The notes: generated by a model not told the origin, from the letters alone. A stretch of 64,000 bases of DNA from Sphingomonas turrisvirgatae (GCF_001721295.1 NZ_MDDS01000016.1:1-64000); one strand, 5' to 3'; shown: positions 1 to 9,288, counted from the first letter of the stretch. Numbers and translations are program-made.

Positions 1-315
1 GCGGCGGGGCTGGCGGCGGCGCTGGGCGCGACCAACGCGCAGATCGAGAATGCGGCAGAGATCGGCATGGAACACAACCTTGGCCTCACCTGCGATCCGA
101 TCGGCGGGCTGGTGCAAATTCCCTGCATCGAGCGCAATACGATGGGCGCGATCAAGGCGATCAACGCAGCTTACCTCGCCATGCACGGCGACGGCAGCCA
201 TATCGTGAGCCTTGATGCGGTGATCGAGACGATGCGCCAGACGGGCGAGGATATGCGGTCGAAGTACAAGGAGACGGCGCAGGGCGGGCTGGCGGTGAAC
301 GTCGTCGCGTGTTGA
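1..315 (+). CDS. sdaA: L-serine ammonia-lyase (serine dehydratase), C-terminal part
   Basis: The frame is open from the first base and ends at TGA 313-315, so only the last 104 residues are present and the start lies outside the window. The protein deaminates L-serine to pyruvate and ammonia in the cytoplasm. The segment [19 protein letters not shown] is the typical C-terminal signature of the single-chain bacterial enzyme; its cysteines belong to the 4Fe-4S cluster region of the family. The tail [10 protein letters not shown] ends in the conserved cysteine that in studied family members occupies the active site as a tail-in-mouth element. The next gene begins after a 33-base gap that holds a palindrome. 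Confidence 0.9.
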   Translation, partial: AAGLAAALGATNAQIENAAEIGMEHNLGLTCDPIGGLVQIPCIERNTMGAIKAINAAYLAMHGDGSHIVSLDAVIETMRQTGEDMRSKYKETAQGGLAVNVVAC

Positions 316-322
316 CCGGATG

Positions 323-350
323 ATATACGAACCGTAGATGGTTCGTATAT
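323..350. promoter_or_regulatory. Perfect 11-bp inverted repeat overlapping a start codon
   Basis: Arms ATATACGAACC (323-333) and GGTTCGTATAT (340-350) are perfect reverse complements around a 6-base spacer. The right arm contains the first two bases of the ATG at 349, so there is no room for a normal ribosome binding site. It could be a protein operator, as in autoregulated antitoxin promoters, or an RNA hairpin that hides the start codon. The local AT-rich bases contrast with the surrounding GC-rich DNA. The inverted repeat is seen directly; the function is inferred. Confidence 0.75.
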
Positions 351-555
351 GGGTATTGTGAAGATCGACGAGGGCCTGCACGAGGAAGCGCGGCGGGCGA
401 GCACCGTGATGTGCCGCTCGACCAACGCGCAGGCCGAGTTCTGGATGACCATCGGCATGCTCGCCGAAGCTAATCCGACGCTGACGTTCAACGAGATCGT
501 GCGCGATCAGCTGGTGCGGGCGCGAGCGGGGCTGGCCGAGCGAAGCGCGGCCTGA
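349..555 (+). CDS. ParD-like antitoxin-family protein
   Basis: A 68-residue protein beginning MGIVKID and containing NAQAEFWMTIGMLAEANP and an FNEIVRDQL segment, which matches the ParD_like family annotated as type II antitoxin-like. The middle region is predicted to be helical and ends in an Arg/Ala-rich tail. No ParE-type toxin is next to it; instead it is followed after one base by methionine aminopeptidase (557). The ATG at 349 is the only in-frame start after the sdaA stop apart from a GTG at 358, and MGIVKI is the usual family N-terminus. A perfect palindrome covers this start. DNA binding and autoregulation are inferred from the family. Confidence 0.75.
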   Translation: MGIVKIDEGLHEEARRASTVMCRSTNAQAEFWMTIGMLAEANPTLTFNEIVRDQLVRARAGLAERSAA

Positions 556-556
556 C

Positions 557-1330
557 ATGCTCAAGACGCCGGACGAGATCGCGCTGATGCGCGTTTCGGG
601 AGAGCTGCTGGCGCGGGTCTTCGAGATGCTGGACGCGCAGAACCTGGCCGGCATGTCGACGATGGCGGTCAACGATCTGGTCGACCGCTACATCACCCAC
701 GACCTTTCCGCACGGCCGGCGAGCAAGGGGCAGTATGGCTTCAAATATGTGCTGAACTGCTCGATCAACGAAGTGGTGTGCCATGGCGTGCCGAGCGTGT
801 CGGACGTGATCGCTGACGGCGACATCGTCAACCTCGACATCACGCTGGAGAAAAACGGCTTCATCGCGGATTCGAGCAAGACCTATATGGTCGGGAATGT
901 CACCCCGGCGGCGAAACGGCTGGTGCAGGTGGCGCAACAGGCGATGTGGAAGGGGATCGCGGCGGTGCGGCCCGGTGCGTATCTTGGCGATATCGGCGCT
1001 GCGATCGAGCGGCATGCCAAGAAGCATGGCTATTCGGTGGTGCGCGAATTCTGCGGCCACGGCATCGGGCGCGAGATGCACGAGGAGCCTTCGGTGCTGA
1101 ACTTCGGGCGGCCGGGCACGGGCATGAAGCTGCGCGAGGGCATGACCTTTACGATCGAGCCGATGATCAACCAGGGCACGCGTAAGGTCACGACGCTGGA
1201 CGATGGATGGACCGTGGTGACCAACGATCGCAAGTTGTCGGCGCAATGGGAGCATACGGTGGCGGTTACCGCGACGGGGGTCGAGGTGCTGACGCTGCGT
1301 CCCAGCGAAAAGCTGATGCTCGCCGCCTAG
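557..1330 (+). CDS. map: Type I methionine aminopeptidase
   Basis: A 257-residue cytoplasmic metalloprotease that removes the initiator methionine from nascent proteins. Family landmarks are present in order: CHGVPS with the substrate-side histidine, NLDITL and DSS with the two metal-binding aspartates, GHGIGREMHEEP with the metal histidine, TIEPM and QWEHTV with the two metal glutamates. The length is normal for the bacterial type I enzyme. The start follows the upstream stop by one base, so translation is probably coupled to the ParD-like gene. The stop overlaps the stop of the convergent Crp-family gene by three bases (1328-1330). Confidence 0.95.
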   Translation: MLKTPDEIALMRVSGELLARVFEMLDAQNLAGMSTMAVNDLVDRYITHDLSARPASKGQYGFKYVLNCSINEVVCHGVPSVSDVIADGDIVNLDITLEKNGFIADSSKTYMVGNVTPAAKRLVQVAQQAMWKGIAAVRPGAYLGDIGAAIERHAKKHGYSVVREFCGHGIGREMHEEPSVLNFGRPGTGMKLREGMTFTIEPMINQGTRKVTTLDDGWTVVTNDRKLSAQWEHTVAVTATGVEVLTLRPSEKLMLAA

Positions 1331-2046
1331 ATCGGCACGGCGGTGGGGTAGAGATAGGCCGGGTCGAACTCGCCGACTTCCTCCAGCGCCGCCAAATCCT
1401 GGATCTCGACCCGCCCGGTGCGGAACGTCGCGATGCCGTCCTCACGCAGTTTGCGCAGCGAGCGATTGACGTGGACGGCGGTGAGACCGAGGCATTCCGA
1501 CAGGTCGATCTGACTGATCGGCAGGTCGTAGCTGCGCTTGTCGGCCATGCCCACGATCTCGAGCCGGAAACGAAGCTCGGCCAGGATGTGCGCGCAGCGG
1601 GAGATGGCGGTGCGGCGGCCCAGCGATACCTCCCATTCGCGGTGGATCGCAGCGTCGAGATTGGTGGAGAACCAGTATACGCGCGTGAGGTGGGGGAAGC
1701 GTTCGGTGATCTCGGTCAGCTTGGCATGCGGCACCAGCGCCACCTTGCACGGGGTCAGCGTCATAATGCTGTGATCGAGCCGCTTCAGCGTGAAACTGTG
1801 CAGGTCGGCAAAGTCGCCAGGAACATGGACCTGCGTGACCTGACGCTGGCCCTCGCTCAAATCCTTGTATCGGCTGATAAGTCCCTTGAGCACCAGCGTG
1901 CTGAAGGACAGTTCCTCGCCCGGCTCGACCAGTATCCGCCGGGCGGGATAGTCGCGGATTTCACCTATTGACGCACGAATTGCGGCCACTTCGTCCGCGC
2001 CGATCGCATGGCGGGCCTTGAGCCGCATGAGGTGCGCTTCGATCAT
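1327..2046 (-). CDS. Crp/Fnr-family transcriptional regulator
   Basis: A 239-residue regulator. The N-terminal part is a cyclic-nucleotide-binding-like beta roll (for example ARRILVEPGEELSFSTLVLK, then HVPGDFADLHSF) and the C-terminal part is a winged helix-turn-helix with QIDLSECLGLTAVHVNRSLR as recognition helix. No cysteine cluster of the Fnr type is visible, so it is probably not a direct O2 sensor; the ligand is unknown. The frame opens further upstream to 2130, but ATG 2046 is chosen because GGAGA lies about six bases before it and because the extension is not family-like. It stands alone, convergent with map. Confidence 0.85.
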   Translation of the reverse strand: MIEAHLMRLKARHAIGADEVAAIRASIGEIRDYPARRILVEPGEELSFSTLVLKGLISRYKDLSEGQRQVTQVHVPGDFADLHSFTLKRLDHSIMTLTPCKVALVPHAKLTEITERFPHLTRVYWFSTNLDAAIHREWEVSLGRRTAISRCAHILAELRFRLEIVGMADKRSYDLPISQIDLSECLGLTAVHVNRSLRKLREDGIATFRTGRVEIQDLAALEEVGEFDPAYLYPTAVPI

Positions 2047-2126
2047 GGGTTCTCCGGTAAGCGGGGCAATTGAACGGTACTTAGCTCCAAAAACGCGTAA
2101 GCCAAAGTTTCGATGCGCCGCCGTAA

Positions 2127-2612
2127 TCAATCGCGATATTCGATTCCCATCACCTCGAATTCCTTCTCGCCCGCCGGCAGCATGACTCGACGCAGATCGC
2201 CGACTGCGGCGCCGCGGAGCGCGCGGGCGAGGGGCGCGTTCCAGCCGATCCGGCCCTGGCTCGCGTCCGCTTCGTCGTCGCCGACCAACGTCAGCGCGCG
2301 GTGGTTGTCGTCCTCGTCCGCGATGGTGACGCTCGCGCCGAACCAGACGCGGGTCCGGTCGGTCTGCGCCGCGGGATCGACGACCTTGGCCGCCTTCATC
2401 CGTCGCGCCAGGAAGCCTAGCCGGCGATCGATTTCGCGAAGCCGCTTGCGGCCATAGATATAGTCGCCGTTTTCGGAGCGGTCGCCATTGCCGGCGGCCC
2501 AGGCGATGGTGTCGACCAGCGCCGGCCGCTCGGTGCCGAACAGCCTGTCATATTCGGCCTTGAGCGCCGAATAGCCGGCCGGCGTGATGTAGTTGGGGCG
2601 AGGGTCGCTCAC
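2127..2612 (-). CDS. greB: Transcription elongation factor GreB-type
   Basis: A 161-residue Gre factor that rescues backtracked RNA polymerase by stimulating cleavage of the transcript 3' end. The N-terminal coiled coil begins with ITPAGYSALKAEYDRL and carries the GDRSENGDYIYGRKRLREID segment with the catalytic acidic tip; the C-terminal FKBP-like domain includes VSLVGDDEAD-like sequence and IGWNAPLARAL. The EYDYGR-like spacing and basic segment suit GreB rather than GreA, but this was judged by eye. Its ATG overlaps the stop of the upstream acetyltransferase gene by four bases, so the two are likely co-translated. Confidence 0.88.
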   Translation of the reverse strand: MSDPRPNYITPAGYSALKAEYDRLFGTERPALVDTIAWAAGNGDRSENGDYIYGRKRLREIDRRLGFLARRMKAAKVVDPAAQTDRTRVWFGASVTIADEDDNHRALTLVGDDEADASQGRIGWNAPLARALRGAAVGDLRRVMLPAGEKEFEVMGIEYRD

Positions 2613-3022
2613 AGCCGCTTTCCCATGCTGACAATCGGTTCGACCTCATAGCCGAGCGCGCGCCAGAAACCGGCAACCGCCTCGTTGGAGAGGCGCACCT
2701 GCAAGTTGATCTTGACGCAGCCAAGATCGGCAAGCCGCGCTTCGGTGGTGCGAACCAGGTGCGTGCCTATGCCACAGCGACGGGCATTGTGATCCACCGC
2801 CAGCTTGTAGAGCCAGCCGCGATGCCCGTCATAGCCGGCCAGGATGGTGCCGGCGACGCGCTCGCCCTCAAGCGCGACGAGGAACAGGTCGCGCTGCATC
2901 GCGATCTTTGCCGGGATCGCGATCTCTGGCTGGCTGTGCGGCGCGTCTTCAGGGAAGACGCGCCGCCACAGCGCAGCGACCTGCGCGAAATGGGCATCGT
3001 CATAGGAGCGGATGCGGGACAT
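2609..3022 (-). CDS. GNAT-family N-acetyltransferase
   Basis: A 137-residue single-domain GNAT protein. Motif A is clear: LYKLAVDHNARRCGIGTHLV, with the RxxGIG acetyl-CoA pyrophosphate loop. The C-terminal NEAVAGFWRALGYEV is the usual motif B. The family acetylates amino groups of small molecules or proteins; the substrate cannot be told from sequence, though the layout resembles YpeA/RimI-like enzymes. It is the first gene of a two-gene unit with greB (four-base overlap at 2609-2612) and lies 11 bases downstream of the transglycosylase gene on the same strand, so all three may be one transcript. Confidence 0.85.
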   Translation of the reverse strand: MSRIRSYDDAHFAQVAALWRRVFPEDAPHSQPEIAIPAKIAMQRDLFLVALEGERVAGTILAGYDGHRGWLYKLAVDHNARRCGIGTHLVRTTEARLADLGCVKINLQVRLSNEAVAGFWRALGYEVEPIVSMGKRL

Positions 3023-3033
3023 ACGCCCGTCTA

Positions 3034-5034
3034 TTAGCCCGGGCGGTTTTTGCCCAGATACCAGCTGAGATGCGCCGGCCCACGCGAACGCGCCCGCTGC
3101 GGGTGGAGCAGATCATAGACCACCGCATTCTCGAGCACGCGTTGGACGTAGTTCTTGGTCTCGAAGATCGGGATCGCCTCCACCCACTCAAGCACGTCGA
3201 CACCCGGCGTGCGTGGATCGCCATTTGCGCGGAGCCATTTGTTCACATTGCCCGGCCCTGCATTGTAGGCGGCGACGGCGAGCGGGTAGCTGCCGCCATA
3301 ATAGGACAGCATGCGCTGAAAGTAGCTGGAGCCGAGGCGGATATTGTAGTTCGTGTCGCTGTTCAGCGCGGCCATGTTGTAGCTGAGGCCAAGCTTGCCC
3401 GACTGTTCGCGTGCGGTGCCGGGCATCAGCTGCATCAGCCCGCGCGCACCGGCGCGGCTGACGGCGTTGCGATCGAACTGGCTTTCCTGCCGCGCGATCG
3501 CGTGGATGATGGTGAAGTAGCTTTCCTCGCCCGCCGGCACCGAGACCGACGGATAGCCTGCCACGGTATAGTCGGTGAGGCCGTTGAGCAGCGCACTGCG
3601 ACCGACCATGACGCCAAGGTCGGGCCGCCCGATGCTGCGCGACAGTTCGGCCGCGAGCAGGTGATCGTCTGGGCTGGTGGCATCGGCAGCGATCTGGCGC
3701 AGGAACAGGCCCTGATCCTGCGTCTGGCCGGTGCTGCCGAGATATTGCGCCGCGCGCACGGTTTCGAGGTTGTAGAAAGCAGCACGCGCCGACTGGCTGG
3801 CGCTGCGCGGATCCACGGCCGGCGGCGCCTTCAGCGCGCGGCTAGTGCGTTCGGCGGCGAGCTGGCCATAGTAAAGGTCCGAGAAGGCGGCTGCGCGAGC
3901 ATAATAGCCCTGCGCCGATGCCTGTTGCCCGGCGGCCTCGGCGGCGCGACCCGCCCAATACAGCCCCTTGGACTGCGTGGTCGGCGTGCGGCTGCCGCGC
4001 GAATAGCGGTCGAACATCGCGACCGCATCGGCCGGGCGCCGCAGCTTCTGCATTGCCACCGTGCCGGCGAGCCAGACGAGGCTGGTATAGTCGTCGCGGA
4101 TGCCGAGGCCGAGTTCGGAGACATCGGTGCCGGGCGCAAGCGCATCGTCCACCTGCCGCGCGATATCATAGGCCAGGCTGAACTGCCCGTCCGATTCGGC
4201 TGCACGCGCGTTGGTCAGCAGCACCTCGTACCATTTCTCGACATTGCCGGGCAGGGCGGCGAGGGTTCGCGGACGGGCGAGCAGCGAGCGCGCCGAGCCG
4301 CTGGCGCCATTGTTGCGGTACCAGACCGCGCGGTCGGCGATGAAGCCCGCGTCACGGCTGCCGATTGCCTCGACCGACGCCGCCTTGGCCGCCGCGTCCA
4401 CCGCGTTGCTGCGCAGTGCGAGCCGGGCGTCAAACACCGCCCGGTTCTGCGGCGAGGTCAGGTTGAGCTGACGCGCGGCGGTGAGGCGCGAATCCTGCCA
4501 TAGCAGTGCGTCCATCCGCGCGTCGTGATCGGCCGGGCCGATCACGGCGGCGAAGCGAGTCATCAGCGAGCTTTCGTCGGACGCCCGCAGCGACCCCATG
4601 CGCCAGGCGCGGCGCGCCTGTTCCTCAGCTTCCGCGTGGCGTCCGGATGCGGCGAGCGCTTCGGCAAAACGCACGCGGCCTGCTGCGGTGAGCGGCGGAA
4701 AGCGGTCGAAATATCGCGTGACGAGTGCTGGCGCTTCGTTGCCCGAGGCCAGCACCGTCTCGGCCGCGGCGCGGCGGCTGGTCTCACCCGGCCAACCTGG
4801 ATGCGCGAGCATGAAATTGGCATAGTCGGTGAACGGGTAGCGGTCCGACTGTTGCAGCCGCTTCCATTCGGACAGCGCATATTGCAGCGAACTGCTCGCG
4901 CTCGCCGCCGGTGGCGCGCGATAGCCATCAAATCCATTCTGCGCGACCTGCGTGGAGACCGCGACACCCGATACGCCGGCGAGCAGAAGCCCGCTTCGAA
5001 ACACTGAGGCAAGCATGCTGGACATGATACCCAT
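3034..5034 (-). CDS. slt: Soluble lytic murein transglycosylase (Slt70-like)
   Basis: A 666-residue exported enzyme. The N-terminus has a hydrophobic signal segment (MLASVFRSGLLLAGVSGVAV), followed by a long helical superhelix region with repeated Ala/Arg-rich helices, and a C-terminal SLT domain. The catalytic segment ARQESQFDRNAVSRAGARG contains the acid glutamate, and LMQLMPGTA and AYNAGPGNVNKWL are typical lysozyme-fold motifs. It cleaves peptidoglycan glycan strands to 1,6-anhydro-muropeptides in the periplasm. ATG 5034 is chosen over GTG 5052 because AGGA is correctly spaced before it. The promoter region, only about 54 bases, is shared with the divergent dapA. Confidence 0.9.
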   Translation of the reverse strand: MGIMSSMLASVFRSGLLLAGVSGVAVSTQVAQNGFDGYRAPPAASASSSLQYALSEWKRLQQSDRYPFTDYANFMLAHPGWPGETSRRAAAETVLASGNEAPALVTRYFDRFPPLTAAGRVRFAEALAASGRHAEAEEQARRAWRMGSLRASDESSLMTRFAAVIGPADHDARMDALLWQDSRLTAARQLNLTSPQNRAVFDARLALRSNAVDAAAKAASVEAIGSRDAGFIADRAVWYRNNGASGSARSLLARPRTLAALPGNVEKWYEVLLTNARAAESDGQFSLAYDIARQVDDALAPGTDVSELGLGIRDDYTSLVWLAGTVAMQKLRRPADAVAMFDRYSRGSRTPTTQSKGLYWAGRAAEAAGQQASAQGYYARAAAFSDLYYGQLAAERTSRALKAPPAVDPRSASQSARAAFYNLETVRAAQYLGSTGQTQDQGLFLRQIAADATSPDDHLLAAELSRSIGRPDLGVMVGRSALLNGLTDYTVAGYPSVSVPAGEESYFTIIHAIARQESQFDRNAVSRAGARGLMQLMPGTAREQSGKLGLSYNMAALNSDTNYNIRLGSSYFQRMLSYYGGSYPLAVAAYNAGPGNVNKWLRANGDPRTPGVDVLEWVEAIPIFETKNYVQRVLENAVVYDLLHPQRARSRGPAHLSWYLGKNRPG

Positions 5035-5088
5035 GCGAGTCCTATTGGCCACCCCGAAATTCCGACTTTTTGGGGCAATTCGACACTT

Positions 5089-5970
5089 ATGTTCTCCGGC
5101 TCCATCCCCGCGCTCATCACGCCGTTCCGTAACGGTATGTTCGACGAGCAGGCATATCGCGACTTTGTTGAATGGCAGATTGCCGAAGGGTCGTCAGCGC
5201 TGGTCCCGGTCGGCACGACGGGCGAAGCCGCGACGCTGACCAAGGACGAGCATTTCGAAGTGGTTCGCGTATGCGCCGATCAAGTGCGTGGGCGCGTGCC
5301 GGTGATCGCCGGGACGGGGTCGAACGACACGCAGGTCGCGATCGGCAATGTGCGCGCCGCCCGCGAGGCTGGCGCCGATGCGGTGCTGATGGTGCCGCCT
5401 TATTACAACCGCCCCAGCCAGGACGGCATCTTCCGTCATTTCGAAGCGGTTGCTGCGCAGTGCGAACTGCCGATCGTGCTCTATAACGTGCCCGGCCGCA
5501 CGGTGACCGACATGCAGCCGGAAACGGTGATCCGGATCGCCCAGGCGTTCCCCGGCAAGGTCGTCGCGATCAAGGATGCCACCGGCGACCTGGCGCGTGT
5601 GTCGCGGCATCGCGCGGCGCTGCGTTCGGGGTTCGACATGCTTTCGGGCAATGACGACACCGCACTCGCTTTCAATTCGCTGGGCGGGGTAGGGTGCATT
5701 TCGGTGACGGCCAATGTCGCGCCGAAACTGTGTGCCATGTTCCAGCGGGCGTGGGCCGAGGGCGACCATGTGCTGGCGCTGGCGCTGCACGACCGGTTGT
5801 TCCCGCTGCACAACGCGATGTTCGCCGATGCCTCGCCCGGGCCGGTCAAATATGCGGTGAGCAAGCTGCGGCCGGACATTTCCCCCGAACTGCGCCTGCC
5901 GATGACCGAACCGAACGAGATGGCGAAGCGGGCGGTGGATCGGGCGATGGCGAGCGCCGGGATTATCTGA
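5089..5970 (+). CDS. dapA: 4-hydroxy-tetrahydrodipicolinate synthase
   Basis: A 293-residue TIM-barrel aldolase that condenses pyruvate with aspartate semialdehyde, the first committed step to meso-diaminopimelate and lysine. The Schiff-base lysine is K162 in VVAIKDATGDL; the catalytic tyrosine is Y132 in VLYNVPGRT; GTTGEAATLT is the substrate-binding threonine pair and PYYNRPSQDG the second tyrosine region. The enzyme supplying its substrate, Asd, is at 55750. There is little room for a 5' leader because the divergent transglycosylase starts 54 bases away, and no strong SD is seen before the ATG. Confidence 0.96.
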   Translation: MFSGSIPALITPFRNGMFDEQAYRDFVEWQIAEGSSALVPVGTTGEAATLTKDEHFEVVRVCADQVRGRVPVIAGTGSNDTQVAIGNVRAAREAGADAVLMVPPYYNRPSQDGIFRHFEAVAAQCELPIVLYNVPGRTVTDMQPETVIRIAQAFPGKVVAIKDATGDLARVSRHRAALRSGFDMLSGNDDTALAFNSLGGVGCISVTANVAPKLCAMFQRAWAEGDHVLALALHDRLFPLHNAMFADASPGPVKYAVSKLRPDISPELRLPMTEPNEMAKRAVDRAMASAGII

Positions 5971-6018
5971 CGACGTCCGCTTTCCTTTGCGCGCGGTCGC
6001 GCCTACATCGCGGCACCT

Positions 6019-6501
6019 ATGGCCCGCCCGCGTCCCACCGAATTCGACAAGAAGAAAACCGTCGCGGAGAACCGCAAGGCGCGGTTCGAATATTTCATCG
6101 AGGATACCTATGAAGCCGGGATCGCGCTTCAGGGGACCGAGGTAAAGGCGCTGCGGTTCGGCGAAGGGTCGATCGCGGAAAGCTATGCCGAGATCCGCGG
6201 CGAGCAGGCGTGGCTGGTCAATGCCAACATTCCCGAATTCAGCCACGGCAATCGCTTCAACCACGAACCCAAGCGGCCGCGTAAATTGCTCCTTCATCAA
6301 CGGCAGATAGAGAAGCTTCATGGCGCCGTAGCGCGCGAGGGGATGACCCTGGTGCCGCTGTCGATCTATTTCAACTCGCGCGGGCGGGCAAAGGTCGAGT
6401 TGGCATTGGCGAAGGGCAAGAAGACTCACGACAAACGCGAGTCGATCAAGGAGCGGGACTGGAAGCGTGAACAAGGAAGGCTCCTGCGCGACCGTGGCTG
6501 A
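6019..6501 (+). CDS. smpB: SsrA-binding protein SmpB
   Basis: A 160-residue OB-fold protein that brings tmRNA to stalled ribosomes in trans-translation. Recognisable parts are [38 protein letters not shown], the [20 protein letters not shown] loop and the basic C-terminal tail [19 protein letters not shown] that enters the mRNA channel. It lies 48 bases after dapA on the same strand. Its 3' end overlaps the beginning of the DUF2062 gene by up to 35 bases, an arrangement that suggests coupled expression. Confidence 0.96.
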   Translation: MARPRPTEFDKKKTVAENRKARFEYFIEDTYEAGIALQGTEVKALRFGEGSIAESYAEIRGEQAWLVNANIPEFSHGNRFNHEPKRPRKLLLHQRQIEKLHGAVAREGMTLVPLSIYFNSRGRAKVELALAKGKKTHDKRESIKERDWKREQGRLLRDRG

Positions 6502-7057
6502 TCGCACCTTCTGGGACCGCATGCGGGCCTGGGCGGACCGCAACATGCCGACGCGCGAGAGCCTGGAGGCAAACCGCTTCCTGCGCCCCGTGGCGCATCG
6601 CGTGCTGGCCCCGGAACTGTGGCGCTTTACCCGCCGGTCGGTGCCGCGCGGCGTGGCGCTGGGCATGGTGACCGGGATCATGATCCCCGTGGCGCAAATC
6701 TTCTTTTCCGCACTGTTCGCGCTGCCGTTCCGGGCAAATATCCCGACCGCGTCACTGACGACGTTCCTCACCAATCCGCTGACCACGCCGCCGCTCTGGG
6801 CCTTTGCCTATTGGATCGGGCGCAAGATCCTGCATTTCGACGCGACGGTGCCGGGTCAGCCGATCACGACGCACGTTGCCAACGACAGCTGGTTAAACTG
6901 GATCTGGTCGGAGGCGGGGCCGGCGCTGATCACTGGTCTGGTCACGATTACCATCGTCGCGTCGATCCTGGGCTACATCGTCAGTGCGGTGGGCTGGCGC
7001 ATGTGGATCGCGCGCAAGTGGAAGAAGCGGGCACACGCGCGGGCGATCAGACCGTAA
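6467..7057 (+). CDS. DUF2062 membrane protein
   Basis: A 196-residue protein with the DUF2062 pattern: a basic N-terminal part, then [20 protein letters not shown] and a second hydrophobic stretch containing [20 protein letters not shown], then a C-terminal membrane helix before a very basic tail. Two or three membrane segments are likely. Function is unknown; some members are fused to glycosyltransferases. The GTG at 6467 overlaps smpB by 35 bases; a GTG at 6494 with AAGGAAGG upstream (spacing long) would start at [10 protein letters not shown] and is an equally plausible start. Confidence 0.75.
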   Translation: MNKEGSCATVADRTFWDRMRAWADRNMPTRESLEANRFLRPVAHRVLAPELWRFTRRSVPRGVALGMVTGIMIPVAQIFFSALFALPFRANIPTASLTTFLTNPLTTPPLWAFAYWIGRKILHFDATVPGQPITTHVANDSWLNWIWSEAGPALITGLVTITIVASILGYIVSAVGWRMWIARKWKKRAHARAIRP

Positions 7058-7136
7058 CGCGCGATACCGTCTTGATCGGGCGTATGACAGGCGTAAGACA
7101 GCGGCCGTTCAGAGTCGTTGTCCCAGAGGTCCTGCC

Positions 7137-9188
7137 ATGCGTTTATTCATTGCCTCCGTCCTGCTGACGGGTACCGCGATCGCCGGTGCCGCCAGCGCGC
7201 TTTCCGCCAAGGAGGCCGCGCCCGCAGCCCCCGCCGACACCGGGTCGAAGCCGCAGCTGGGCGCATTTGGGTTTGACGACAAGGGCATGGACAAGTCGGT
7301 CGCGCCCGGCGACGACTTCTATGGCTATGCCAATGGCGCCTGGGCGAAGAACACGCCGATCCCCGCCGACAAGTCGAACTATGGCATGTTCACCGCGCTC
7401 GACGATCTGTCCAAGGAGCGGGTGAAGGGCATTCTCGACGCGGTGAAGGGCGATCCTGCCAGCATCGTCGGCCGCGCCTATTCGAGCTATCTCGACACCG
7501 CGACGGTCGAGGCGCGCGGGCTGGCGCCGATCCAGCCATGGCTGGGCAAGATCAAGGCGCTGAACGACAAGGCCGGCTATACCGCGCTTATCGTCGAGGG
7601 CGTGAAGATGGGCGTTTCGGGGCCCCTTCGCGGCTATGTCGGCCAGGACGACAAGCTGCCGGAAAACTACATCTTCACGATGTCGCAGGGTGGTACCGGC
7701 TTGCCCGATCGCGACATGTACCTGGTCGACAACCCCAAGATGATGGCGATCCGCACGGCATATGTCGCGCACCTGGCCAAGCTGCTGCAGCTGGCCGGCG
7801 AGCAGAATGCCGGCGCGCGGGCGGCGGCGGTGATGGCGCTGGAGACCGAGATCGCCAAGGTGCAGTGGACGCGCGAGGACAGTTCAGACGCGGCCAAGAC
7901 CTATAACAAGTACACGCTGGCGCAGACCGCGCAATTCTCGACCCCGACGTTCGACGTTCAGGCGGGCCTGAAGGCACTGAGCCCGAAGATCGACCAGGTG
8001 CTGATCAGCCAGCCGACCGCGATCAAGGCGATCGCCGGCATCCTGGACAAGGCGCCGATCGCGGTCCTGAAGGACCAGATGATGCTGCGGAGCCTGGACA
8101 GCCTGTCCAGCTATCTGCCCGATGCGATCTCGAACGAGAACTTCGCCTTTTACGGCACGGTGCTTCAGGGCACGCCGCAGCGCGAGGCGCGCTGGAAACA
8201 GGCGGTGAGCTTTACCGAAGGCGCGCTTGGCGATGCGGTCGGCAAGGAATATGCCGCCAAGTATTTCCCGCCGGAATACAAGGCGGAAATGAACAAGCTC
8301 GTCGCCAACGTGCTCGACGCGATGGGCCGGCGGATCGACGGCTTGCCGTGGATGCAGCCGCAGACCAAGGCGCGCGCCAAGGCGAAGCTCAAGAACTTCA
8401 CCGTCAAGGTCGGCTATCCCGATCAGTGGCGCGAATATGTGGGCCTGGAGGTCAAGAGCGACGACCTGTTCGGCAACGCCATCCGTTCGAACCAGTTCGA
8501 CTACCAGTACATGCTGGACAAGCTGGGCGAGCCGGTGCGCAAGTGGGAATGGGGCATGCTGCCCCAGACCGTGAACGCCTATGCCAATTTCGGCATGATG
8601 GAAGTGGTGTTCCCGGCCGCGATCCTGCAGCCGCCCTTCTTCGATCCGAAGGCCGACCCTGCAGTGAATTACGGCGGCATCGGCGCGGTGATCGGCCATG
8701 AGATCAGCCATCACTTCGACGATCAGGGCGCAAAATATGACGAGAAGGGCGCGCTCGCCGATTGGTGGACCCCCGCCGACGTCGCGGCGTTCGAAGCGGC
8801 GAGCAAGAAGCTGGTCGCGCAGTACGATGCCTATGAGGCGCTGCCGGGCGAGCATGTGAAGGGCGAGTTCACGCTGGGTGAGAATATCGGCGACCTGGCG
8901 GGTCTCACTATTGCGTATGACGCCTACAAGCACTCGCTGGGCGGCAAGCAGGCGCCGGTGATCGGCGGCTATACCGGCGACCAGCGCTTCTATCTCGGCT
9001 GGGCGCAGATCTGGCGGCGGAACTATCGCGAAGCGAACCTCCGCCAGCGGCTGCTGACCGACCCGCATGCGCCCTCGATCCAGCGCGCCTGGGTCGTGCG
9101 CAACCTCGATCCGTGGTATGCCGCGTACAAGCCCAAGCCGGGCCAGAAGCTGTATCTCGCTCCGGCGCAGCGCGTGAAGATCTGGTGA
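7137..9188 (+). CDS. M13-family zinc metallopeptidase (neprilysin-like)
   Basis: A 683-residue exported peptidase. A signal peptide is visible (MRLFIASVLLTGTAIAGAAS). The zinc site is HEISH (H521-H525) in VIGHEISHHFDDQG, with the third ligand E582 in GENIGDLAGL. NAYANFG is the substrate-binding Asn-Ala-Tyr motif of the family, and the C-terminus ends in the conserved tryptophan (RVKIW). It should cleave short peptides in the periplasm. The frame is open to 6984, but the ATG at 7137 is the one with a signal peptide and an AGAGG SD. Another exported peptidase family (M2) is at 60820. Confidence 0.93.
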   Translation: MRLFIASVLLTGTAIAGAASALSAKEAAPAAPADTGSKPQLGAFGFDDKGMDKSVAPGDDFYGYANGAWAKNTPIPADKSNYGMFTALDDLSKERVKGILDAVKGDPASIVGRAYSSYLDTATVEARGLAPIQPWLGKIKALNDKAGYTALIVEGVKMGVSGPLRGYVGQDDKLPENYIFTMSQGGTGLPDRDMYLVDNPKMMAIRTAYVAHLAKLLQLAGEQNAGARAAAVMALETEIAKVQWTREDSSDAAKTYNKYTLAQTAQFSTPTFDVQAGLKALSPKIDQVLISQPTAIKAIAGILDKAPIAVLKDQMMLRSLDSLSSYLPDAISNENFAFYGTVLQGTPQREARWKQAVSFTEGALGDAVGKEYAAKYFPPEYKAEMNKLVANVLDAMGRRIDGLPWMQPQTKARAKAKLKNFTVKVGYPDQWREYVGLEVKSDDLFGNAIRSNQFDYQYMLDKLGEPVRKWEWGMLPQTVNAYANFGMMEVVFPAAILQPPFFDPKADPAVNYGGIGAVIGHEISHHFDDQGAKYDEKGALADWWTPADVAAFEAASKKLVAQYDAYEALPGEHVKGEFTLGENIGDLAGLTIAYDAYKHSLGGKQAPVIGGYTGDQRFYLGWAQIWRRNYREANLRQRLLTDPHAPSIQRAWVVRNLDPWYAAYKPKPGQKLYLAPAQRVKIW

Positions 9189-9288
9189 TCCCAATCCCTC
9201 TCCTGTCCGGGGGGGGGCGGAACGCTGCAGGCACAAGAGGGTGAGGGCAGGCGCGTATTCCCGCCGTCCTCGCCCCCAAACCGGTGTT

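Noticed and set aside
2908..4503. 531-codon plus-strand frame opposite the lytic transglycosylase
   Set aside because: Composition is typical of an antisense shadow; the minus strand has a catalytic SLT domain.
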